From positions 1-58,975 of the forward strand of contig JAURZV010000039.1 of assembly GCA_030653175.1 (NCBI GenBank): a stretch of 58,975 nucleotides of DNA. Reading direction: 5' to 3'. Position 1 is the first letter of the stretch. Each line of letters opens with the position of its first letter. The position numbers and the translations under genes are program-made. Of this stretch, positions 28,380-35,991 are shown piece after piece. This DNA comes from Methylobacter sp. Lineage in GTDB: Bacteria; Pseudomonadota; Gammaproteobacteria; Methylococcales; Methylomonadaceae. A model generated the notes under the pieces. It saw only the letters and a list, made by a program, of their open reading frames with translations, ran no database searches and was not told the origin of the DNA.

Positions 28380-28429
28380 ATACCAGGCAAGCCCCCTAAT
28401 GGCAGGAAACCACAAAACCTGCCTGGTAT
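28380..28429. repeat. Inverted repeat just after the capsid-like gene
   Basis: ATACCAGGCA at 28380-28389 pairs with TGCCTGGTAT at 28420-28429, with an inner CAGG/CCTG pair. It lies 15 bases beyond the stop of the capsid-like gene. It may be a terminator; a packaging or processing site is also conceivable. Confidence 0.55.
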
Positions 28430-28444
28430 AAAAGCTGGTTAAAA

Positions 28445-29434
28445 TCAAATAGGTGTTAGCCTGCAAATCCCATAACGAGACACAGGGACAAAATCGAAAT
28501 CATTTTCACCGCGCACCGCCAACGCCCGCGATATATGAGGCACTGGTTCGACAAATACACTGGGAACACGGCTGATAGCAAACCTCACCAATGTTGGATT
28601 AATTTCGGGATCAGCCAATAAATACATGTTTACAATATCGGGCCTGGACACGACTTCAATGACGCCCCCCATATCGCATGCTCTAATGTCATTTCGCGTC
28701 GCCACTTCAGCCCAAGACGGCACGATAATATATTTTGGCTCAGCACCGACAACATGCTCTGTAATGGCTGTTTTTTGATCCCTAAACAACGCCAAAATAG
28801 CCGAAAATGATAAGGGGGCTGCTGCGGTGTTGGTGCCAAAAAATACGGGGTTTTGATCCATCAAGGGCGGGTTAGCCTCAAGCATGGCAAAAAAAGCTTC
28901 CGACTCCTCGCGATATATCGATGATAATATTGCCGGTGGAATAGTATTTATCCAATCGGTTTGGTTCCTAATCGTTTCGTAGGGGATAACAACCCTTGTT
29001 GGTTGCCGCTTGATTGTGGCTTTCTGGCCCTCAAGGTCACTGACTATGGAAAGCGGTATCGACTGGTGTTCAATATATTCCGATCCTGGCTTCACATCCT
29101 CGAAAGCAGTCAAAATAGTCGATTCTCTGTAATCCGTTGCTTCCACATAATGCGTAAGCTTGCGGTGGGATGGTTCTGGAAATTTTTTGATAACGATCAA
29201 TACCAACGCTTCGCTCGTTTGAGCAATATCTAAGCTCGTCATGCCGTAAAACTTGGCGAATGCTTCAAACACAACGCCGGGCTTCTCATTGTGTGATGCT
29301 ACTTCCTGGGCAATGGCACAGGGAGCCTGTTGCGTTTTAACGCCCGCTACAATCGCAAGATAATCGGCAAAAACCCGATTATGGTCAATTCCAGCCACGG
29401 CAATAAATTTTTCGACGCTGTTAATTGGCTTCAT
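28445..29434 (-). CDS. HK97-fold major capsid-like protein
   Basis: The 329-residue protein resembles the capsid part of U35-type protease/capsid proteins of Mu-like and related phages. Points of resemblance in order: a V.PGSEY segment near residues 134-139, ATIKRQPTRVVIPYETIRNQ (the ATYGRxxxITRQAIxND block) near 155-175, a helix with AxFAMLEANPPLMDQ, PKYIIVP near 240 (family RPRYLLVP), VIEVVSRPDI, MYLLADPEINPTLVRF (WYLxADP...IEVAYL), and a C-terminal DFDFVPVSRYGICRL. The protease domain is absent. It is the last gene of the satellite and overlaps the preceding 80-residue gene by 14 bases. Recognition is from memory of the family, not from a search. Confidence 0.6.
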   Translation of the reverse strand: MKPINSVEKFIAVAGIDHNRVFADYLAIVAGVKTQQAPCAIAQEVASHNEKPGVVFEAFAKFYGMTSLDIAQTSEALVLIVIKKFPEPSHRKLTHYVEATDYRESTILTAFEDVKPGSEYIEHQSIPLSIVSDLEGQKATIKRQPTRVVIPYETIRNQTDWINTIPPAILSSIYREESEAFFAMLEANPPLMDQNPVFFGTNTAAAPLSFSAILALFRDQKTAITEHVVGAEPKYIIVPSWAEVATRNDIRACDMGGVIEVVSRPDIVNMYLLADPEINPTLVRFAISRVPSVFVEPVPHISRALAVRGENDFDFVPVSRYGICRLTPI

Positions 29435-29663
29435 GATTTTCTACTTGCCGTCTTCCAGCATATCTGTCTCCGGTTTTCACATTCGTGATTATGGCAGACT
29501 CCTCAAGAAATAGCGTGTTACCCTTGGGCACTTCTGGGTAAAAAATAGGTTCTGCAGATTTTCCAGATACCTCCCAAGCCACGATGTGGTGAACACACCA
29601 AGTCGTTTTTTTAGAAAAAGATACCATTAACGGTATATCTACGCCTGCTGGTAATAATGTCAT
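29421..29663 (-). CDS. Small protein encoded with the capsid-like gene
   Basis: 80 residues, preceded by a strong GAGAGG ribosome site. It is mostly beta-like (VDIPLMVSFSKKTTWCVHHI, GNTLFLEESAIITNV) with no membrane segment or signal. It overlaps the capsid-like gene and is separated from the primase operon by a dyad. It could be a head decoration, scaffold or adaptor partner of the capsid-like protein, but no family is recognised. Confidence 0.65.
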   Translation of the reverse strand: MTLLPAGVDIPLMVSFSKKTTWCVHHIVAWEVSGKSAEPIFYPEVPKGNTLFLEESAIITNVKTGDRYAGRRQVENHEAN

Positions 29664-29709
29664 TTTTAAACCTCTCGTTGATTATTTTTAAATAAATATT
29701 ACAAGCGAG

Positions 29710-29743
29710 TTACTGACATTTATATGTCATTAACTGTCAGTAA
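29710..29743. promoter_or_regulatory. Nested dyad ahead of the capsid pair
   Basis: TTACTGACA at 29710-29718 and TGTCAGTAA at 29735-29743 form 9-base arms, with GACAT/ATGTC nested inside. It lies where the replication genes end and the capsid pair begins, overlapping the stop of the 116-residue gene. It could be an operator for late expression or a weak terminator. Confidence 0.5.
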
Positions 29744-30080
29744 TTATTCGAAATATTTGTCTTTGAGACATGGGCACGCGGTGCAGGCGATCAGCTTCCA
29801 CGAGGAGTGGCGAGCAATGCCTACCGCACCGTAATTTTTTTAATTGACTTAATATGGTCTCGGCCTTGTTCCATGCCGAATCATCATCAATGGCATTAGC
29901 GTAAAGCCGTATAAAAGAATTGCGCTGTTGAATTTTCCGCTGTTTCGACACATCAAACGCTCGATCCAGTGGTAAGCCATGCTTATATTTTTGTATGGCA
30001 CCACATAACCAGTGTTTTAAATTTGGCGATAATTCGGCTCCAGATTTGTATGTTTTAAAAATCAAATCTAAATTATTCAT
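29730..30080 (-). CDS. Hypothetical satellite protein, 116 residues
   Basis: Overlaps the helicase gene stop by eight bases, so it is translated with it. Basic and helical (LKHWLCGAIQKYKHGLPLDRAF, AETILSQLKKLRCGRH). No motif is recognised. Its position suggests a role in replication or its control. Confidence 0.6.
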   Translation of the reverse strand: MNNLDLIFKTYKSGAELSPNLKHWLCGAIQKYKHGLPLDRAFDVSKQRKIQQRNSFIRLYANAIDDDSAWNKAETILSQLKKLRCGRHCSPLLVEADRLHRVPMSQRQIFRIITDS

Positions 30081-32067
30081 CTTCGGCCCACTCCTTGGTT
30101 ATCAGTTCAATATGAAATGATAAAACGCGGGGGCGCTTGCTATCCACTGAGCGTTTAACGTCGGCACGTTTCACGCCGTTTTTGTCGGTGTCAAATTCAG
30201 CCAATAAACCGCGCTCCAAAAGCCGTTTCCATAATGTCGATTTATTCATCAAAATAGGGTCGTTTTGGGCGCTGGCGAATTTTTGCACGGTTTTAAATAA
30301 AGATTCCGGCTCCAACCAAATCTGTTCTTTGTCCTCATTAATCCAGCCGATTAACTGCCCACGGCCTGCTAAATCCTTTCTGCCAAAATTAGTGGCGTTG
30401 CGTTCCTCAACCGTGTCATCTTGGATAATAACAATTTTGCTTTCCGCTTTACGCCAGCCCCAGGTGTGCGCATTTGATATTGGAGGCCCTTGGTTAAGGT
30501 GCGAGACAACGTGGCATTCACCACTGGCAAAACAGCCGCGTAACAAGGCAACAAAGCGTTCAACCTCGTCATTGGCTTTCTGATATTGGTGCTGTGCCCG
30601 GATCGCAGATTTTAGCCCGGTGTCGATAGTCTCCATTAACTCGGTGGCGTGAATGACGCTGATTCCGTTAATATCACAACAATATTCCATGTAAATATCC
30701 GCTGCAGCATAGCAACTGGCGTAAATGTCGGCGGCTCGTGGGTGGCTTTGGGCAAATTTATCAGGATCGCTTAGCGCCTGATCGCGTAAATCTCGCACTA
30801 AATCAGGGAAACGTTTTTTTAAATCGACCAGGCGCGGCGCCAACCATTTAATGAAATTGGCTGTCGCGGCGGCATGATCGCCACGCCTCGACAAAAATTG
30901 CATGCCGGTCAAGGCCGATAAATTAACATCGCCGCGCTTGGTCTCAATAACCAACATCCTGCCCAATAATGACGCGCCTTTAGGTAAATCTTCGCCAGTG
31001 GAGACAATCATACAGCGAGGAAAATAAGCGGCCTTAACGGTCATATCGGCATTGCAACGGCCACGCCCGGCCTGATTGCCCACACCCCGAAACCAACGGT
31101 CGCTTTTGGTTTGCTGTCTGGATTCCTCTGCCTGATTGGCGGCAGGTGCTCTATCGTCGATGACAAACACGCCATCCTTTGCCCGGTGTAATTTGATTTC
31201 ACCCACGGTTTCGGTGTCGTTAAAATTGCCGGGTAACGATCTGGCGTCAAATTCGCCAAAACAGGCTTGAGCCAGTGCGGCGGCTTCGGATTTTTGAGAG
31301 CCTGATTGACCGACCAAATAAATCGAAAAGTCGATCGCTAAACATTCTCCCAGCACGGCGCGGGTGACCGCACAAAACAAACTCACGCCTAATGCTGTAT
31401 TTTTTGGGGCAAGGTGTATCAGTCCAAACAACAATTGTGCCTTATCGGCTGGGTTCTGATCTGGCGGCGGCAAGGCAAAGTTTTGCATGTGACCTTCGCC
31501 CAATTCGACGCGTATTTTGTCATCAAGCCCGGTGGCGCTGATTGTGCCTGAGCCGGTTAAATAACGATAATACCCGTCGATGATTCGCCAGCCGGTGTGT
31601 TGATAAATCGTGGTTATCGGAATGTCGCCGCTTAAAATCAGAATCGCGGTCATTAACTTTCGCGGTGATGCTTGGTCGGATTCGATAATCGCCCGGCCGC
31701 CGTAATGTTTCAACGGCCACGCCATCGCTTGATATTGGCTTGCCGGGATATTGATCGTTGGCAATTCGCCACGCCAGCGCTGTTTGGTGGCGATTTCAAA
31801 CGCCACTTCTTGGCGTAATCCGTCATCTAAAATTAACTGTTGCTTGATAACAGATACAAAGTTATGCGTTAAAGGCGTCATTATTTCGGTGCTTTTGCCG
31901 GTTTTGCGATCGGTGTTTTTTCGGATAAAACCCATGCGGCCATCGTCAATATAAAAATCCCCCTCACGACGGTCACGCCATTTATCAACGGGGACTGCTG
32001 GATCAACGGGGTCATTGCTCGGGGATATTGGGTTGTTTAATAATTCGTCTATAACCTTAGTTTTCAT
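30073..32067 (-). CDS. DUF927-type replicative helicase of the satellite
   Basis: A 664-residue protein with a DUF927-like core. Walker A GQSGSQKS is near residue 254 and the Walker B-like FVIDDRAP near 300. STGEDLPKGASLLGRM and VIETKRGDV are typical of the family. It corresponds to the helicase half of the phage P4 alpha protein; the primase half is the separate gene upstream, which overlaps by 11 bases. The C-terminal ~150 residues could hold an origin-binding domain. The two proteins together should initiate and drive element replication. Confidence 0.85.
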   Translation of the reverse strand: MKTKVIDELLNNPISPSNDPVDPAVPVDKWRDRREGDFYIDDGRMGFIRKNTDRKTGKSTEIMTPLTHNFVSVIKQQLILDDGLRQEVAFEIATKQRWRGELPTINIPASQYQAMAWPLKHYGGRAIIESDQASPRKLMTAILILSGDIPITTIYQHTGWRIIDGYYRYLTGSGTISATGLDDKIRVELGEGHMQNFALPPPDQNPADKAQLLFGLIHLAPKNTALGVSLFCAVTRAVLGECLAIDFSIYLVGQSGSQKSEAAALAQACFGEFDARSLPGNFNDTETVGEIKLHRAKDGVFVIDDRAPAANQAEESRQQTKSDRWFRGVGNQAGRGRCNADMTVKAAYFPRCMIVSTGEDLPKGASLLGRMLVIETKRGDVNLSALTGMQFLSRRGDHAAATANFIKWLAPRLVDLKKRFPDLVRDLRDQALSDPDKFAQSHPRAADIYASCYAAADIYMEYCCDINGISVIHATELMETIDTGLKSAIRAQHQYQKANDEVERFVALLRGCFASGECHVVSHLNQGPPISNAHTWGWRKAESKIVIIQDDTVEERNATNFGRKDLAGRGQLIGWINEDKEQIWLEPESLFKTVQKFASAQNDPILMNKSTLWKRLLERGLLAEFDTDKNGVKRADVKRSVDSKRPRVLSFHIELITKEWAEDE

Positions 32068-32935
32068 CGTTCACTTCCTCTGTGAGTAAATCGTTAAAAT
32101 CGGTTCCGGCATCGGGGGGGATGATATAAAAACCTTTACAGGTGCGGGCGGCTTCCACGGCGTATTTTTCGCCCTGGTTAGATTCATCGTTATCACCGCA
32201 CACAATGATTTTCGAGTTGGGGTAAAGTGCCCTAACTGCCTTTGCTGTTGCGCTGAGATTGCCGCAATCGGTGGCAATAAAGACCGGGTGACCGCTGGCT
32301 TCGTGCAGGCTGGCGGCGGTTGAAAAGCCCTCGGCAATTAATAGGGTGTCGCCCGGTTTAACTTTGCCGATAATGCCAAATGCGCCGGTTTTCAGCGCAC
32401 CTTTTAACGGGCGTTTGTTGCCGTCTGGGTGAATGAAGCGAATCCCGACTAGATTTTTATGCACGTCAAACAGCCGGTAAATCAGCGCCCCGCGATACAG
32501 CCGGGCGCCGTGGGCTTGTATCTTTTTGGTGATTAAATAAGGATGTTCGCTTGCGTTGGTAATTTCTTTCGAATGCTCCCAAACCCAAAGCGCCCGTTCG
32601 GCGGCGCGTTTTTGGCTGGCGGCGGTCTGTTGCTGTTGCTCGGCTTCTTTAGTGGCGCGTTGTTGTGCGAATTTTCGGCGTTCAGCGTTTGATAGCGGTT
32701 TGCTTTCAATATCTGATTTCCAGTTTGCTTTGATGCTATTTTGAAAATCCTCAAAGTAGCCAGCGGCTTTGCCGTCAAGGTGCAATATATAAGCGCCGTT
32801 CAAGGTGCCGGATTTTTGGCCAGTGATGTGGATGCGGTGTCTAACGCCGTCGCCAATGATAGCGGCCGTCGTTTCAATGCCGGCGTCACGCATCGCCGCT
32901 CTAAAATCGTCGATAATGTCGTGATGAGTTTTCAT
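32057..32935 (-). CDS. Toprim-domain primase of the satellite
   Basis: 292 residues. The N-terminal part (about 1-60) resembles the domain preceding Toprim in plasmid/phage primases (YILHLDGKAAGYFEDFQ). The Toprim domain is at about 190-280, with LLIAEGFSTAASLHEASG (catalytic Glu) and IIVCGDNDESN (the DxD pair). A charged coiled coil lies at 85-125. It would synthesise primers for the helicase encoded next. No zinc finger is seen. The 115-base leader contains a large hairpin. Confidence 0.85.
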   Translation of the reverse strand: MKTHHDIIDDFRAAMRDAGIETTAAIIGDGVRHRIHITGQKSGTLNGAYILHLDGKAAGYFEDFQNSIKANWKSDIESKPLSNAERRKFAQQRATKEAEQQQQTAASQKRAAERALWVWEHSKEITNASEHPYLITKKIQAHGARLYRGALIYRLFDVHKNLVGIRFIHPDGNKRPLKGALKTGAFGIIGKVKPGDTLLIAEGFSTAASLHEASGHPVFIATDCGNLSATAKAVRALYPNSKIIVCGDNDESNQGEKYAVEAARTCKGFYIIPPDAGTDFNDLLTEEVNDEN

Positions 32936-32949
32936 GAAATGCGTTCCTT

Positions 32950-33024
32950 GCGGGTGGCATCCAGCCGCGCCAAAGGGTATAATAATCCCTCGTTGGTTGG
33001 TACGGCTGGAAGCCTAAAACCCGC
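32950..33024. ncRNA. 75-base hairpin in the primase leader; candidate antisense RNA
   Basis: The outer stem is GCGGG/CCCGC. The inner stem GGCATCCAGCCG pairs with CGGCTGGAAGCC at 11 of 12 positions, with an apical GGG/CCC. On the plus strand a perfect TATAAT (32978-32983) lies in the loop, and about 60 bases later a hairpin followed by seven T residues (33016-33051) looks like a terminator. A short plus-strand RNA opposite the primase leader is therefore plausible, comparable in position to the immunity RNAs of P4-like elements. Not proven. Confidence 0.45.
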
Positions 33025-33050
33025 TCAAATGGTGGTTTGGGTGGGTTTTT

Positions 33051-33425
33051 TTATGCCTGCGATTTGGCTTCAGCTTTGAGCTTTAACCGATAGGATGCTT
33101 CGCTACCTATTTTCATGAATCCGGTAATCGTGTCCAATTGGCTGGACACGGAAAACAGAAACCTCGATAGGGTTTCTTCGTCTTGCATACATGTTGATAA
33201 ATCAGAACTAGCAACCATGCATCCTGCTGCCTCAATAGCCTGGGACACATTGTCCAGCTCCAAAGCGGCCTGATCGCGCATTGACGATGAAAACCAATTC
33301 AATTCAGCGGCGGTTAAATGGTCGGCGGCTTTTTCAAATAGCGTGGCAATGGCCGTGCTGGCCTTGGGAATGCCCGGGGTTTCATGAGCGTCTAAGCTTT
33401 GTTGATTTTTGGCGCTATCACTCAT
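33051..33425 (-). CDS. Hypothetical satellite protein, 124 residues
   Basis: I chose the ATG at 33425 (MSDSAKNQQ), which overlaps the previous stop as ATGA; the longer frame lacks such a junction. An acidic, helical protein (IATLFEKAADHLTAAELNWF; LFSVSSQLDTITGFM) with no recognised domain. Part of a chain of four genes with four-base overlaps between the AlpA-like regulator and the primase. Confidence 0.6.
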   Translation of the reverse strand: MSDSAKNQQSLDAHETPGIPKASTAIATLFEKAADHLTAAELNWFSSSMRDQAALELDNVSQAIEAAGCMVASSDLSTCMQDEETLSRFLFSVSSQLDTITGFMKIGSEASYRLKLKAEAKSQA

Positions 33426-33688
33426 GATTGCACCTCGCCTTTGCTGGATTGTCCGGCATCGCAATAGGTCTCCAACAAGATTTTTGCATCCATTATTTCA
33501 AACCGCGCGGCCTGGGCTGCCCGCCATAATGTTTCTGGTTCATACGAATCAACAGCTACGACTTCACAGGCAACCTCGATTAAATCGACAATAGCTTTCG
33601 CCCGGTCAAGTGCTTGCGATATATCACCGCCAACAAAAAGGTTGCTGTTTGGGTGACGGTGTGGGAATTTGATAGTTGAAGTGCTCAT
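33422..33688 (-). CDS. Hypothetical satellite protein, 88 residues
   Basis: Overlaps both neighbours by four bases. It contains SQALDRAKAIVDLIEVACEVV and a helical C-terminal half (TLWRAAQAARFEIMDAKILLETYC). It resembles small helical proteins common in plasmid and phage regulatory regions, but no family can be named. Confidence 0.6.
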   Translation of the reverse strand: MSTSTIKFPHRHPNSNLFVGGDISQALDRAKAIVDLIEVACEVVAVDSYEPETLWRAAQAARFEIMDAKILLETYCDAGQSSKGEVQS

Positions 33689-33915
33689 AACGCACCGCCT
33701 TCAATTTTGCTGTAAAGATTTCTGGCGGCTAACGATAGTTTTTCAGTGTCGCTAATCAGCCAGTTGAGGCGGTTGGTGATACCTTTATCCAGCGTACCGG
33801 CCTCGATAATCGTGCCATAGTCAAAACAGACTTTAGCGAAAGCTAAGATTAAGTCATCAAGGTTGGGGGGGGCTTGCTCTGAATTTTGAGCGGAATTGTT
33901 TTGTAGTGTTTTCAT
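33685..33915 (-). CDS. Hypothetical satellite protein, 76 residues
   Basis: Four-base overlaps on both sides. The sequence includes LDDLILAFAKVCFDYGTIIE and SDTEKLSLAARNLYSKIE; predicted helical. The codons for APPN contain an eight-base C run on the coding strand (about 33865-33872) that could slip. No function assigned. Confidence 0.55.
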   Translation of the reverse strand: MKTLQNNSAQNSEQAPPNLDDLILAFAKVCFDYGTIIEAGTLDKGITNRLNWLISDTEKLSLAARNLYSKIEGGAL

Positions 33916-34295
33916 GCGGTGGCTCCGTTAAATAAGGAATAACCGCCATCAATACTTTCTACTGTATCGGGTGGCGGATTTAAATGGGGTAGAAAACCGG
34001 TAACGGTACCGGCCAGCGCCAAACGCTGCCCAAATAAACCCGCCATAATGAACAGACGGCAATATGCCGCTTGTGTTTTTGGTGGGCACAAAAAAACCAC
34101 GTTTAATAGTGGCCATTTGTGGCCGTTACTCTGGTTTCTACTCCAGACTTTCGTTTTTTGCGAAAGCAGGCACAGATTAGCCACTCGGTAACAGTCTGTC
34201 AAGCCTTGTTGTATCAGGTTGATGCTTTTTTGCCTTTTCCAGCGGCGTTTCATTTTGCGGTTGGTGCGGCTGGGTTTGGTCAACGGATCGTTCAT
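33912..34295 (-). CDS. Hypothetical satellite protein, 127 residues
   Basis: I chose the ATG at 34295 (MNDPLTKPSRTNRK), 14 bases after the AlpA-like stop. The N-terminus is strongly basic (RKMKRRWKRQKS), which suggests nucleic-acid binding. A hydrophobic segment (LFIMAGLFGQRLALAGTVTGF) follows. The C-terminus runs SIDGGYSLFNGATA. No family recognised. Confidence 0.5.
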   Translation of the reverse strand: MNDPLTKPSRTNRKMKRRWKRQKSINLIQQGLTDCYRVANLCLLSQKTKVWSRNQSNGHKWPLLNVVFLCPPKTQAAYCRLFIMAGLFGQRLALAGTVTGFLPHLNPPPDTVESIDGGYSLFNGATA

Positions 34296-34309
34296 GCGGC
34301 TTCTCCGTT

Positions 34310-34546
34310 CTAGATTGCCGCCAGTAAGGCGCGGATTTCGGTAACAGACCAAACCCGGCAACGCGGGGTTAAAAGCTTTCCGGCTGGGAAGCGGCCATCT
34401 TTAACGCCGTTATCAAAACTGGTGCTTGAGATACCCAAGGCGGCCAAAATTGAAGGCTTACGGCAGTAGCCTTCTGTGGGAAGAGGTGCGGCGATATAGG
34501 TGACTTTTTTACGCGGTGGTTGCCGCTTGTTGGTGGTTTTTAACAT
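34310..34546 (-). CDS. AlpA-like DNA-binding regulator
   Basis: 78 residues. After a basic N-terminus (RQPPRKKV), a helix-turn-helix of the AlpA/MerR-like excisionase type spans about 25-78. ILAALGISSTSFDNGVKDGRFP is the recognition region, followed by the wing RCRVWSVTEIRALL. AlpA proteins activate integrase expression or act in excision of P4-like elements. It heads the minus-strand operon of small genes and primase. Confidence 0.75.
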   Translation of the reverse strand: MLKTTNKRQPPRKKVTYIAAPLPTEGYCRKPSILAALGISSTSFDNGVKDGRFPAGKLLTPRCRVWSVTEIRALLAAI

Positions 34547-34686
34547 TGATAAAGCCTAGTTGGTTAAAACAAAAGCTTCATACTAAATAAAAATTTTACG
34601 GTAAGTTCGGCATTGGAATAGTTATTTTTACGGCTAAAACACCTAACTGAACAAAAATCACCTAATTTAACTTAACAAAAGCCTGC

Positions 34687-35496
34687 TCAAGGTTTATCGC
34701 ATCCAATTTCTTTGCGTGCGCTACGGATCGTAGACTCATTCTGAGGGTCGCTTAAGGCTAACGCCGTGCTAATTAAAAGGCTCAATTCGGCATTTGAAAA
34801 CCGGCCCATGAAATGGCTGGGTAAGTGCCAACTGTATTTTGTATCACGATACCAATTTGCATTTTTTAAATCTTCAAGTATGGCGGGGGTTTTGATCTTC
34901 TCGGCTTTTTTACTGGTTGCCAGTGCGTTTTTTAGTGATGATGATAGGCTGTCGATAACATTATCAGGGGTCGGCCAATAGCGTTGGTTGTCATATCGCT
35001 GTGTTTTTTCCAGCGCGTCATAAACTGGATTGTGGAAATTCTTTTGTTCCTTTTCCAGCGAGGCAATGATCCACTGTAGCGGATCGTATATAGCACCATC
35101 GCAAGCAAGGCCGCCATGCTGGGTAAGTTCTTTTAAGGTTTTGGCTAATTGTGCGGCTTGGTTGGTTGCCTTTTCTAGTTTTACGGTGTACTCAGCTCTT
35201 TTCTTGATGCTAATCTGTTCGTTTCTTGGTGAGTGTTTTTTAACTGCGTAGGCTAAGGATTCAAAAAACTGTATCCAGAATCTCCGCTTGATGGTGTTGT
35301 CTGTCTCTAAAAAAACGCCTCGCCGATCTAATTCCCCAGGAGTTTTAATGACCTCATCAAATATTTTATCGATTTTGATAAATAGCTTGGTGAGTGTGAG
35401 CGCGTTAAGTTCGATGTTGTTTAGAACCTGACGTACCAGGGTGTTCCGGTCGGCGTGTTTAAATGCCGCTATTGCCAATTCTGGCCAGTTTTTCAT
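34687..35496 (-). CDS. Hypothetical satellite protein, 269 residues
   Basis: I prefer the ATG at 35496 (MKNWPELAIAAFKHAD), because AAGGGG lies five bases upstream. The frame is open to 35778, and an ATG at 35589 would add 31 residues, but that part crosses an inverted repeat. The protein is helical and charged, with a coiled-coil-like stretch (KKRAEYTVKLEKATNQAAQ) and the C-terminal NAELSLLISTALALSD. It lies between integrase and alpA. No domain recognised. Confidence 0.6.
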   Translation of the reverse strand: MKNWPELAIAAFKHADRNTLVRQVLNNIELNALTLTKLFIKIDKIFDEVIKTPGELDRRGVFLETDNTIKRRFWIQFFESLAYAVKKHSPRNEQISIKKRAEYTVKLEKATNQAAQLAKTLKELTQHGGLACDGAIYDPLQWIIASLEKEQKNFHNPVYDALEKTQRYDNQRYWPTPDNVIDSLSSSLKNALATSKKAEKIKTPAILEDLKNANWYRDTKYSWHLPSHFMGRFSNAELSLLISTALALSDPQNESTIRSARKEIGCDKP

Positions 35497-35696
35497 AACG
35501 CCCCTTAGCGCCGTCCTCACTGAAGTGACCAAGCCAACCGGGTAAGGTTTCCGGCGTTCGCCCCGTCGGGCTAGGCTTGGTTGATCCATTGTACTGCGTG
35601 TTGTCTGTTTTGCCAGTTTTGCCGGGTAATGGCATGTTGATTTGAGAGAATCCCACGAAGTAAAAATGCCTCTATTTATAGCTATTTCTCTAAAAA

Positions 35697-35818
35697 GCCC
35701 CAAAAAATTAGCATAAATGCCCCAAATGCCCCAGAGATGCCCCAGAGAAGCCCCAAAATAAAAAACGCTGCAAGCCACGGTATATAAGGCTTATAAGGTT
35801 ATTGCCCCAAAAGCCCCA
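35697..35818 (-). repeat. Right iteron cluster (GCCCCA x7)
   Basis: GCCCCA, the reverse complement of the left cluster motif, occurs at 35697, 35719, 35728, 35739, 35750, 35804 and 35813, with 9-11 base spacing in the core. AT-rich stretches lie on both sides (a TATA-rich run at 35824-35832). The gap 35590-35991 has no credible gene besides these repeats. Confidence 0.65.
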
Positions 35819-35991
35819 AGAAATATATATATACCCCCCTTTTAGTTTTGTGTTTTTTGCCTGTTGCTCTGCGTTGGCGACTCGGTGTCGGTGGTCGTGG
35901 TTGCGGAAAAATAGGGCAAACCCCCGCCTATCTGGCGCCGCTCTTTTTTGGGTGCGGGGGGGATAAGAGGTAATGCTATAGCTGGGAGCCG

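Noticed and set aside
28193-28466. Two short overlapping minus-strand frames after the capsid-like gene
   Set aside because: They overlap each other and the inverted repeat at 28380-28429, have no ribosome site, and no protein pattern.
35497-35778. N-terminal extension of the hypothetical gene beside the integrase
   Set aside because: The extension is translated iteron and inverted-repeat sequence; the ATG at 35496 has a strong ribosome site.
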